From Bombiscardovia nodaiensis (GTDB lineage Bacteria > Actinomycetota > Actinomycetes > Actinomycetales > Bifidobacteriaceae), in the NCBI GenBank assembly GCA_033127725.1, contig AP026798.1:1116001-1180000 (forward strand): a DNA stretch of 64,000 bases, written 5' to 3'. Under the pieces are notes generated by a model that had not been told where the DNA came from, ran no database searches, and saw nothing but the letters and a program-made list of their open reading frames with translations. This document shows, in pieces, positions 7,284 through 15,066 of this stretch (its first letter is position 1; every line of letters begins with the position of its first letter). Position numbers and translations under genes: made by a program.

Positions 7284-9253
7284 AGCTCATGAGAGGCGCG
7301 CGGCCAGGATGGACACATCAGCTTGCCGCCCTGAGGCAGTACGAGAACAGCTACCGTTCTCACGAGCGCGGGAGCCTGGACTGGCGTATGCTCCCTTGTG
7401 CAGCGGGCGTGTGGGCTGCTAGCTTGTGTACTCAAATGTGCTACGAGCGCTTCGCCAGTGCGCATGGTCTCACTGCTGCCGCGCCAGCCAGCGCTCAGCC
7501 CCAGGGAGCAAGTGCGAATACTTGGGTGAGCATACTGGCACTAGCTCTGGCGAGTCTGGTAGGGCTAGTATCCGCATACTTGTACTGGAGGGAGTGCACG
7601 GGTGCCAGGAGGGCCGACCCGAGAGGCGGGCTCAGTGGCCGCTGCGGGCAGTGGCTGCGCACTCTGGCCTGTCGTTCGTACCCTTTCCGGGGCACTGTAT
7701 GGTGCGCGTGCATGCTCTCTTTACTGGCTGCTGCATTGAGCCTGTCCACCTGCATAGCAGCCGGTCGGGATGCTGCCAGTCAGGCCGTGCGCACGTATCC
7801 GGTGAGTGTGCAGGCCCAGGTCAAGGTGCTTTCGCCGCCTATGGCTTCCGAACTGCGGGGTTACGACTGCCGCAGTGATGCCAGCTTGGAGAAACTGAAA
7901 GCTGGGCAAGTTCTTTCTGCTTCTCGGGCGAACGTGCGCATATACGCCAGCGGGGGCGACTGCCTCTTCCAGCAGGGCGCTCGTTACCGGGTGAGTGGGC
8001 AGCTGTCCGTCTCCAGATTTGGGCGCGCACGCCTGCAGCTCGCCCTACCTAAAGCGACAACGAGCACCAGTAAACTGGCACGACTGTCGAGCCGTGATCA
8101 TCCTCAGCCCTCGGTGGTGAGACTCTTGGAAGGGCCGAATGTGGTCCACAGGGCTATTGGTAGGATGCAGTCCGATTTTCTGCAAGTGACCCGGCAGTTG
8201 TCTGACCAGGGTAGGGTGCTGGTGCCGGGCTTGACCTTGGGAGTGCTGGGGCAGGAGTCCTTCTTGCCCGCAGCGGCTGACGGCACTTCGGGCGATGCCA
8301 TTGTGCCGGCCTATGCCAGCGGGCTCAAAGACAACTTCAAACGGGCCGGTATTATGCATCTCATGGCCGTCTCAGGCAGTCATTTCCTTCTTCTGGGCAC
8401 CCTGATTGGCAAACTCTTGCGGGCGGTCAAAGCACCCCGCTCTGTGCACAGCGTCTGCCTGCTGTTGGCTTACACGGCGTTGGCGATGGCCATGTATCCC
8501 TCGGACTCAGTGCTGCGAGCGCAGGTGATGGGTATGCTCTCCGCGCTCAGCCTGCTCGTTGGCCGCAGACGGCAGTCGGTAAGTGCACTGGCCTGGACCT
8601 CAATCGGTGTACTCTTTTACAAACCTGAAATGGCTGTTTCCTTTGGATTCGCGCTCTCCTGCGCGGCCGTGCTCGCTATTACGATTGGCGCCGAGCCCCT
8701 CTCTCGCCTGCTGGGTGACCACATGCCAGCCTGCCTGGCTGCCCCGCTCGCCATGACGGTCCTGGCTCAAGCTGGAACCTTGCCAATCCAAGTTTTGATG
8801 TCCGCCCAGCTTCCTCTCTTCTCGCCTGTAGCTAATTTGCTGGTCTCGCCGTTTGTAGACATTGCAACGATTTGCGGCCTTCTTGCGCTGGTTTCAGCCT
8901 GGGTCTGCCCGGGTCTGGCCCTCTGCTTTTCTCGCCTATCGTCAATTGGTACAGGTGTCATGGAGCTCACTGCCAACCAGCTCGGCGGACCACAGAGCAG
9001 TGTGCTGCCTTGGCCTCCTGGTCTCTTCGGTGCCCTAGCTGTGGTGGTATGGCAGGTTGCGGCCGTCTTGCTAGTGCTCAGCGCTCAGCGGGCCCGGCAG
9101 CGCTTGCTTTTCAGCCGTGACCCGGCCCTGGATCCCGACCTGGTCAAGGCAGGCCTTGGTCTGGACGGAGAGCTCTACCGGCCCAGTCTGTGGAGCCGGG
9201 CCTGTGCTTACTGGCAAAGCATTCGTTCACTCCTGCCTAGTCCGGGAGCATAA
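7280..9253 (+). CDS. comEC: ComEC/Rec2-family DNA-uptake channel protein
   Basis: Polytopic inner-membrane protein proposed to carry single-stranded DNA across the membrane, 657 residues. The N-terminal region has several hydrophobic segments and a soluble OB-like part with paired cysteines (residues about 165-245, DUF4131 type). The Competence domain carries the signature MHLMAVSGSHF near residue 360, followed by at least seven membrane segments. The protein ends with a short soluble tail and shows no HxHxDH, so the C-terminal metallo-beta-lactamase domain found in Bacillus-type ComEC is absent. It overlaps comEA by 4 bases and is 62 bases ahead of holA, likely one transcript. Confidence 0.92.
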   Translation: MKLMRGARPGWTHQLAALRQYENSYRSHERGSLDWRMLPCAAGVWAASLCTQMCYERFASAHGLTAAAPASAQPQGASANTWVSILALALASLVGLVSAYLYWRECTGARRADPRGGLSGRCGQWLRTLACRSYPFRGTVWCACMLSLLAAALSLSTCIAAGRDAASQAVRTYPVSVQAQVKVLSPPMASELRGYDCRSDASLEKLKAGQVLSASRANVRIYASGGDCLFQQGARYRVSGQLSVSRFGRARLQLALPKATTSTSKLARLSSRDHPQPSVVRLLEGPNVVHRAIGRMQSDFLQVTRQLSDQGRVLVPGLTLGVLGQESFLPAAADGTSGDAIVPAYASGLKDNFKRAGIMHLMAVSGSHFLLLGTLIGKLLRAVKAPRSVHSVCLLLAYTALAMAMYPSDSVLRAQVMGMLSALSLLVGRRRQSVSALAWTSIGVLFYKPEMAVSFGFALSCAAVLAITIGAEPLSRLLGDHMPACLAAPLAMTVLAQAGTLPIQVLMSAQLPLFSPVANLLVSPFVDIATICGLLALVSAWVCPGLALCFSRLSSIGTGVMELTANQLGGPQSSVLPWPPGLFGALAVVVWQVAAVLLVLSAQRARQRLLFSRDPALDPDLVKAGLGLDGELYRPSLWSRACAYWQSIRSLLPSPGA

Positions 9254-9315
9254 TTCCCTTCGAGACCTCAAAACGCTAGCATGGGCTTGTCCACAGATTA
9301 GGAGAAATTAGCACT

Positions 9316-10296
9316 ATGACAACAGTCCAAACTCAGCTTGCTCCTATGACGATTGTCTACGGGGGCAATGCCTTCCTCTCCGAGCAAACGACGGACAAGC
9401 TGAGTAAGCAAGCTCAGGAAGCGCGGCCTGATGCAGACCTGCTCCTGCTTGACGCTGCAACCTGTGACGCCTATGCCTTTGAAGAGGCAGTATCGCCTTC
9501 GCTCCTGTCCACGAGCGCTATTGTCAAACTCGACCACTTAGAAAACGCTACAGAAGCCTTGGGCAAAGCCATGCTCGCCTTCTGCCAGGAGGCCCAGCAG
9601 GATACGACATTAGACAGTCTCGTTATCTGCCGACATACGGGCGGCAACAAGGGCCGCAAGCTGCTCAACGACTTGGTGAAAGCGGGCGCTCGCCAGGAAC
9701 AGGTTCCCGATTTGAAGACGGCTCGAGACAAACTGTCGTTTACTCTCGCGCAATTTCAGCAGCAGGGGCGGAGGGTGGATCCGCAGGCAGCCCAGCTCTT
9801 GGTGAGCGTTTTTGCGGACAGGATTGACGAATTGGCTGCCATGGTTGAGCAGCTCTGTTTCGATTTCGATGCCGACCCGATGCCGCTGAACATTGTGAGC
9901 GAATATTTAACTGACAATCCGCAAGCCACGAGCTTCCGGGTGGCAGATCTGGCCATGCAGGGGCAGAGCGCACAGGCGATGGTAGCGCTTCGGCAGGCTT
10001 TGGAACAGGGAGTAGATGACATCACGATTGTGGGCGCTCTGACCTATAAGACTCGTGTCCTTGCTAAGACGGCGGCTTTGGAAGCGGGCAATCTTTCGAT
10101 GGGCGAGGTGGGCGCTCCTCCCTGGCAGGTACGAGCCTTGCGCTCGCAGCTCAAATCCTGGACTTCGCAGGGTCTGGCTCGGGTGATTGAATCCTTGGCA
10201 GATGCGGATATGCACTGTAAAAGCAACAGCGGCGACCCAATTTACGCTATAGAGCGGTCTATTCGGCTGATTGGCAATAAGGGCAGGGAGCTATGA
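9316..10296 (+). CDS. holA: DNA polymerase III subunit delta
   Basis: Clamp-loader subunit that opens the beta sliding clamp, 326 residues, AAA+-like fold without a Walker A motif as usual for delta. Family-like segments: TIVYGGNAFLSEQ at the N-terminus, VDPQAAQLLVSVFADRIDELAAMVEQL in the middle, and the C-terminal collar with AIERSIRLIGNKGREL. TTAGGAG lies a proper distance from ATG 9316. The stop overlaps the tsaE start by 4 bases (ATGA), placing replication and t6A genes in one transcript, a common comEC-holA neighbourhood in Actinobacteria. Confidence 0.93.
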   Translation: MTTVQTQLAPMTIVYGGNAFLSEQTTDKLSKQAQEARPDADLLLLDAATCDAYAFEEAVSPSLLSTSAIVKLDHLENATEALGKAMLAFCQEAQQDTTLDSLVICRHTGGNKGRKLLNDLVKAGARQEQVPDLKTARDKLSFTLAQFQQQGRRVDPQAAQLLVSVFADRIDELAAMVEQLCFDFDADPMPLNIVSEYLTDNPQATSFRVADLAMQGQSAQAMVALRQALEQGVDDITIVGALTYKTRVLAKTAALEAGNLSMGEVGAPPWQVRALRSQLKSWTSQGLARVIESLADADMHCKSNSGDPIYAIERSIRLIGNKGREL

Positions 10297-10901
10297 ACGT
10301 AGCCGAAAGCAGCGATGAGTACGAGTTCTCTATAGAAGTCGACTCCGCTGAACAGATGAAAGATTTGGGATCAGTGCTGGCTAGGTACGTTCGAGGCGGT
10401 GACGTGCTTGTGCTCTCAGGCCCTTTGGGGGCTGGAAAGACAACGTTTGCACAAGGTTTCGGGCGCGGCTTGCATATTGCGGAGCCCATCGTCTCACCCA
10501 CCTTCACTATCGCCCGGGAGCTGGAGGGTCGCAATGCCAACGGCCAGCACATTCGGCTCATCCATGTGGACGCCTACCGTCTGGGTTCCATGGACTACGA
10601 GCCCGGGCAGGCTGCCGCGGACGAACTTTTGGACCAGCTCGAGTCTCTGGGACTCGACGAGGAGCTCGAAGACCCGGGTGAGGACAGTGTGGTGCTGATG
10701 GAATGGGGTCTACAGATGGCTGCCGCGCTTTCGGAGCAGCGCCTAGCAGTCAGCATTGAGCGACCACTAGTAAGCGGGCACGACCAGCCAGGTAGCCAGC
10801 CCGAACTCACCAGCGATGGGCCGCGCCTGATGAGGCTGAGGGCTTACGGGCCATCTTGGCAGGCACGATTGGCATCAATACGAACAGCGATGGAGGCATG
10901 A
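10293..10901 (+). CDS. tsaE: tRNA t6A biosynthesis ATPase TsaE
   Basis: P-loop ATPase that drives turnover of the TsaB-TsaD complex in N6-threonylcarbamoyladenosine formation on ANN-decoding tRNAs; 202 residues. Walker A is GPLGAGKTTFAQG (about residues 47-59), followed by VSPTFTIARE and HVDAYRLGS typical of TsaE, and a Walker-B-like VVLMEWG. The protein is longer than the roughly 150-residue family norm because of a C-terminal extension rich in polar residues. It overlaps holA and tsaB by 4 bases each. Confidence 0.94.
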   Translation: MNVAESSDEYEFSIEVDSAEQMKDLGSVLARYVRGGDVLVLSGPLGAGKTTFAQGFGRGLHIAEPIVSPTFTIARELEGRNANGQHIRLIHVDAYRLGSMDYEPGQAAADELLDQLESLGLDEELEDPGEDSVVLMEWGLQMAAALSEQRLAVSIERPLVSGHDQPGSQPELTSDGPRLMRLRAYGPSWQARLASIRTAMEA

Positions 10902-11734
10902 AAACGGTGACAGCAGAGCGCAGTAGTGGGAGTCAGGCGGAAGTCAGGCTGGCTATCGACACCTCTTACGGCCTGAGCGTGGGCTTGCAGGGCTTCGACC
11001 CCATCTTGGAGCACGACTCTCACCAGCATGTGGAGCTCCTCCAGCCCACGATCGCCCGTCTCTTCGAGCAGGCGAAGCTGGAGCCCCAGCAGTTGGACAC
11101 TATTGTGGTCTGTGTTGGACCGGCGCCATTCACTGGTTTGCGAACGGGGATTGTGGCAGCGAAAGCACTGGCATTTGCCACCGGAGCCCGCTTGCTTGGG
11201 CAGGACATTCTCTCGGCACAGGCTGCATGGACCTATACTAGAGGAGGAGGGTCTTCTGAGCAAGGAGACGGACGCCCGCCGTCTACAAGACGGCTGACGC
11301 TGGCGGTCAACGATGCCCGTCGGCGCCAGCTTTACTTCGCCCTCTTCGACCAAGAACTCGGCTTGAACGGGTTAAGCAAGCCACTCATTTCCATGGACAT
11401 AGACTATCCCGACCACATTGTTGAGCGAGTGAATGCGCTCTGTGCCCAGCTTGAAGCGGCGGGCACCGACCGGCCGCTAGAGGTGTGCGTTACCGGTCGT
11501 GGCGTAGACAAATACGCCCAAGCCTGGACTGGATTGCAGGCCCAGCACCGGCAGGAAGAAGATGCTCTCTTTGAAGGCGGACAGGCGGGGTTAGACACTT
11601 TCATCACCTGCGCACTCAAACGACAGGAGTACCTGGACGAGGCAGGCGAACAAGCTGACGAGGTAGAGCCACTCTATCTGAGGCGGCCCGATATTTCGAT
11701 CCCTAACCCCAATAAGCACAAGGCCCTAGGATGA
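10898..11734 (+). CDS. tsaB: tRNA t6A biosynthesis protein TsaB
   Basis: ASKHA-fold partner that scaffolds TsaD in t6A synthesis, 278 residues. Family segments: LAIDTSYGLSVGL at the N-terminus, VVCVGPAPFTGLRTGIVAAKALA (about residues 68-90), and a C-terminal region ending in EPLYLRRPDIS. The frame is open upstream to 10856, but ATG 10898 overlaps the tsaE stop by 4 bases and gives the conventional beginning. It overlaps rimI by 4 bases. Confidence 0.93.
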   Translation: MKTVTAERSSGSQAEVRLAIDTSYGLSVGLQGFDPILEHDSHQHVELLQPTIARLFEQAKLEPQQLDTIVVCVGPAPFTGLRTGIVAAKALAFATGARLLGQDILSAQAAWTYTRGGGSSEQGDGRPPSTRRLTLAVNDARRRQLYFALFDQELGLNGLSKPLISMDIDYPDHIVERVNALCAQLEAAGTDRPLEVCVTGRGVDKYAQAWTGLQAQHRQEEDALFEGGQAGLDTFITCALKRQEYLDEAGEQADEVEPLYLRRPDISIPNPNKHKALG

Positions 11735-12258
11735 GTATCCGCCCGGTAAATCTCGGTGATGTCGACCAACTTGTCACCCTGGAGACCGCAGCTTTTGGCA
11801 AGGATGGGTGGACCCGGGGGATGCTCCTTCAGGAGTTGCAAGCCCCCGCCCGCACCTACCTAGCGTATGAGCAAGAGGGGCAGGTGAAGGCCTACGGCGG
11901 CTTCTGGTATGACGGGGAAGATGCTGAAATTATGACGCTGGCTGTCAGACCCAGCAGCCAGGGTCGGGGCCTGGGCAGGGCGCTCTTCTCCCAGCTCATC
12001 GAGAAGGCCCGCAGTCAGGGCGCGCACAGGGTGCTGCTGGAGGTTCGAGTGGACAATGAACCAGCCTTGCATCTGTATCAGAGTTTTGGCTTCCACAAGC
12101 TCGGCCTACGCAAGCGCTACTACCAGCCAGAAGGTATTGACGCCTACACCATGGCCCTAGACTTGCCCACTCAGAAGAGCAGCCTTGGGCCTGTGGGCAG
12201 CGAATACTCTAAGAATCATAAGGGTCAGGAACAGGACATGAAGAGGACAGAGCAATGA
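11731..12258 (+). CDS. rimI: Ribosomal protein S18-alanine N-acetyltransferase RimI (GNAT)
   Basis: GNAT acetyltransferase, classically modifying the N-terminal Ala of ribosomal protein S18, 175 residues. The acetyl-CoA loop is VRPSSQGRGLGRALF (about residues 71-85), preceded by the beta-strand EIMTLAV and followed by LEVRVDNEPALHLYQSFGFHKLGLRKRYY, a clear RimI pattern. It lies between tsaB and tsaD with 4-base overlaps on both sides. The last 25 residues are a charged extension without family similarity. Confidence 0.9.
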   Translation: MSIRPVNLGDVDQLVTLETAAFGKDGWTRGMLLQELQAPARTYLAYEQEGQVKAYGGFWYDGEDAEIMTLAVRPSSQGRGLGRALFSQLIEKARSQGAHRVLLEVRVDNEPALHLYQSFGFHKLGLRKRYYQPEGIDAYTMALDLPTQKSSLGPVGSEYSKNHKGQEQDMKRTEQ

Positions 12259-13298
12259 GTCAACCGGTAGTGCTAGGCATCGAATCCACCTGCGACGAGA
12301 CGGCTGCAGCTGTGGTACGTGGGCAGACCCTGGTCTCCAACGTGGTCGCGTCGTCCATGAACGAGCACGCCCGCTACGGCGGTGTGATTCCGGAAATTGC
12401 CTCCCGTGCCCACGCGCAGGCCTTTGTGCCGGTCGTGTCGAAGGCTCTGGCCGATGCCAACATGGACTTGAGTCAGGTGGACGCGATTGCGGTCTCGGCT
12501 GGGCCAGGCTTGGCAGGGTGCCTGGCTGTGGGCGTTTCGGGGGCTAAAGCCCTGGCTTGGGCGGCGAATAAGCCTCTGTATGGCATTAATCATGTGATTG
12601 GCCACATAGCGGTCACGCAGCTGCAATTCGGTGCTTTTCCTGCCGACACGCTGGCGCTGATTGTCTCCGGTGGGCACACCTCGCTCCTGCATGTGCAGGA
12701 CGTAGCTCGCCATGTCGACGTGGTGGGCACTACCTTAGATGACGCAGCAGGGGAGTGCTTTGACAAAATCGCCCGCATTCTGGGCTTCCCCTACCCAGGT
12801 GGCCCTCACATCGACCGCCACGCCCAGGCAGGGGACCCTCACGCCATCCATGTGCCGCAGGGCTTAACTCAGGGCAAGGCAGGCGCTCAGCATCCTTATG
12901 ATTTCAGCTTTTCAGGAGTCAAAACGGCGGTTGCCCGTTGGGTCGAAGGTCTGGAAGCACAGGGGCAGCCGGTCCCCGTCGACGATGTGTGCGCCTCCCT
13001 GGCAGATTCGGTGGCTTCTGTGCTGACCAACAAGGCCATGGCTGCCTGCGAGCTCTATGGTTCTCAAACACTGATTGTGGGCGGTGGGTTTACGGCGAAT
13101 TCCCAGTTGCGCGCCAAGTTAGAGCAGGGTGGTCAGGAGCATGGTATTGAGGTGCGCATTCCAGAACGTGCCTTGTGTACAGACAATGGGGCTATGGTGG
13201 CTATGCTCGGTGTCAACCTAGTAGCAGCCGGTGTGCGCCCCTCAGCACTCGATTTTTCCATCGACTCCGCCATGCCCCTCTCTCAAATTCTTATGTGA
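12255..13298 (+). CDS. tsaD: tRNA N6-adenosine threonylcarbamoyltransferase TsaD
   Basis: Transfers the threonylcarbamoyl group to A37 of tRNA; 347 residues, metal-dependent ASKHA enzyme. N-terminal GIESTCDETAAAVV, the metal-binding H113-VIG-H117 in NHVIGHIAV, the phosphate loop VSGGHTSLL, GTTLDDAAGECFDK, and GGGFTANSQLR with a C-terminal TDNGAMVA are all present. Last gene of the comEA-comEC-holA-tsaE-tsaB-rimI-tsaD run. No strong terminator follows; only a small GCCC/GGGC repeat in the 170-base gap to add. Confidence 0.96.
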   Translation: MSQPVVLGIESTCDETAAAVVRGQTLVSNVVASSMNEHARYGGVIPEIASRAHAQAFVPVVSKALADANMDLSQVDAIAVSAGPGLAGCLAVGVSGAKALAWAANKPLYGINHVIGHIAVTQLQFGAFPADTLALIVSGGHTSLLHVQDVARHVDVVGTTLDDAAGECFDKIARILGFPYPGGPHIDRHAQAGDPHAIHVPQGLTQGKAGAQHPYDFSFSGVKTAVARWVEGLEAQGQPVPVDDVCASLADSVASVLTNKAMAACELYGSQTLIVGGGFTANSQLRAKLEQGGQEHGIEVRIPERALCTDNGAMVAMLGVNLVAAGVRPSALDFSIDSAMPLSQILM

Positions 13299-13468
13299 GC
13301 ACAGTATTGCTCAAACTGACCCCGTAGTTCCGTCGCACATTTGCCCTTGCTGGCTGGTAAATTGCCCGCAAACTGGGCACAGACACGGGGTAAGTTGGCA
13401 GGGGTAGGCGGCTTGATAGGCTGCAAGAGCGGATTGTCATCCACTCATTCCAACATAGGAGATATGCC

Positions 13469-14488
13469 ATGACCGCACCAGTAACCCGCTCCTTCATCGA
13501 CCACCTGCCCAAGGCGGAACTCCACCTGCATATCGAAGGCACCCTGGAACCCGACCTGAAACTCAAACTGGCCCAACGCAATCATATTGACATCGGCCAA
13601 ACCACCATCGAAGAGGTCCAGCAAACCTACCGTTTCAACGATTTGGCCTCTTTCTTAGCGGTCTACTATCCGGCCATGAACGTGCTGCAAACTGAGCAGG
13701 ATTTCTACGACCTGGCCATGGACTACCTGCAGCGAGCAGCCAGCAACCATGTGCGACATGTAGAAATCTTCTTCGATCCCCAGGCACATACCAGCCGTGG
13801 AATTCCTTTTAAGACTGTCATTACCGGTCTGCATCGGGCAACTGTGGACGCACGAGCCCTGAATGTGGATGCCGCCCTGATTATGTGCTTCCTGCGCGAC
13901 TTTTCTAAAGAGTCAGCCAGGCAGACCCTGGAGGAGGCTCTGCCTTACAAGGACTGGATTGTCGGCATCGGTCTGGATTCGGACGAGCACAACAACCCGC
14001 CCCTGAAGTTTGCCCGCCAGTACGAGGACGCTCAGGCGGCGGGCCTGCACATTACGGCCCACTGCGACATTGACCAGAAGGATTCCATTGAGCACATCCG
14101 CCAGGCTCTGGAGCTCATGGGCGTTGAGCGCATCGACCACGGCACCAACATTGTCGAGGATCCTGACCTGGTGGCCTACGCCGCCAAACAGGGCATCGGC
14201 CTAACCTGCTGCCCCCTGTCCAACTCCTTGGTCTCCCCGCACATGAAGGGGGAGGAAATCGTTGAGCTCATGGGTAAGGGCGTCAAGGTCTGCGTCAACT
14301 CCGACGATCCGGCCTACTTTAGCGGTTATATCAACGATAATTATGAGGCCCTAGCTAGTCAGTACCAGCTGACCCAAGAGCAAGTGGCGCAACTGGCCCG
14401 CAACTCCTTCGAGGTCTCCTGGATCTCCCGCCAGCAAAAGGACCTCTACCTGTCCGAAATCGACCGCTATCTCGCCCAAGCCCAGTAG
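13469..14488 (+). CDS. add: Adenosine deaminase
   Basis: Hydrolytic deamination of adenosine or deoxyadenosine (or adenine) in purine salvage, 339 residues, TIM-barrel amidohydrolase. Zn ligands H19 and H21 lie in ELHLHIEG; ITAHCDID provides another His; HGTNIVEDPDL and VCVNSDDPAYF supply the catalytic His and the Asp pair. The short C-terminus and the SDDPAYF motif resemble the adenine deaminase/ADD subgroup, so adenine rather than adenosine may be the substrate. Preceded by ATAGGAGATATGCC, a good ribosome binding site. Confidence 0.9.
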   Translation: MTAPVTRSFIDHLPKAELHLHIEGTLEPDLKLKLAQRNHIDIGQTTIEEVQQTYRFNDLASFLAVYYPAMNVLQTEQDFYDLAMDYLQRAASNHVRHVEIFFDPQAHTSRGIPFKTVITGLHRATVDARALNVDAALIMCFLRDFSKESARQTLEEALPYKDWIVGIGLDSDEHNNPPLKFARQYEDAQAAGLHITAHCDIDQKDSIEHIRQALELMGVERIDHGTNIVEDPDLVAYAAKQGIGLTCCPLSNSLVSPHMKGEEIVELMGKGVKVCVNSDDPAYFSGYINDNYEALASQYQLTQEQVAQLARNSFEVSWISRQQKDLYLSEIDRYLAQAQ

Positions 14489-14511
14489 TCACCAGGGCGA
14501 TAAGTGAGCTC

Positions 14512-14868
14512 TTACGCCGCCTGTTGGCCGACTGTTAAGCCCAGTAGGACAAAGAGTATGAGCCAGAAGGCGGCGTAGGGGATAAGGGCCAGGGTGATAT
14601 TGCCGCTAAATGCACGAATCAGCTTGGCCAGGATGAGAGCAATGGCAAAGCAGGTTCCGGTGGAGGTTAGCACTCGTTTTTTGCGACTACTTTCGGTTTT
14701 CACCAGTGCTAGTGCTGCAAACATGACAACCCAACAGAGGGGATAGGCAAGAAGACTCACAAAGCGGACTTGAGGAATGAAAGCTGTAATAAGAGCAAAC
14801 ACTGAAGCCAAGCAGAAGAGCCCCAGACAGATGGCTACGCTAGTGTCAACGTTCATACGAGCTTTCAT
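14512..14868 (-). CDS. Small four-helix membrane protein of unknown function
   Basis: A 118-residue protein with four likely transmembrane helices: about 12-32 (ICLGLFCLASVFALITAF), 35-55, 67-86 and 93-115. The basic loop KTESSRKKRV between helices 2 and 3 fits a cytoplasmic loop. GGGAG six bases before the ATG supports the start. It converges with add and points away from the next gene. I recognise no family. Confidence 0.65.
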   Translation of the reverse strand: MKARMNVDTSVAICLGLFCLASVFALITAFIPQVRFVSLLAYPLCWVVMFAALALVKTESSRKKRVLTSTGTCFAIALILAKLIRAFSGNITLALIPYAAFWLILFVLLGLTVGQQAA

Positions 14869-15053
14869 AGGGAACTCCCGTCAGGTCTCGCGCTCCCACG
14901 CTTGGTCGCTGTTGTTTGTCTCAAGCTATCAGAAATTGTCTTGCCAGACAAGTAAGTTCCTCCAAATCTTGTTGTGCTGGGCAGGTACTGCGACGATGCT
15001 CGGACTGTTATCTGGCTCGTGCTTACCGCTCGCAGGAGTTAGACACCAGCCGG

Positions 15054-15066
15054 TAGAATCGAGCAC
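15054..15066 (+). promoter_or_regulatory. -10 element 7 bases before the ATG (leaderless start)
   Basis: TAGAAT at 15054-15059 is followed by 7 bases and then the ATG at 15067. Transcription would start at or next to the A of the ATG. The 198 bases from 14869 hold nothing else that I can support. Confidence 0.5.
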
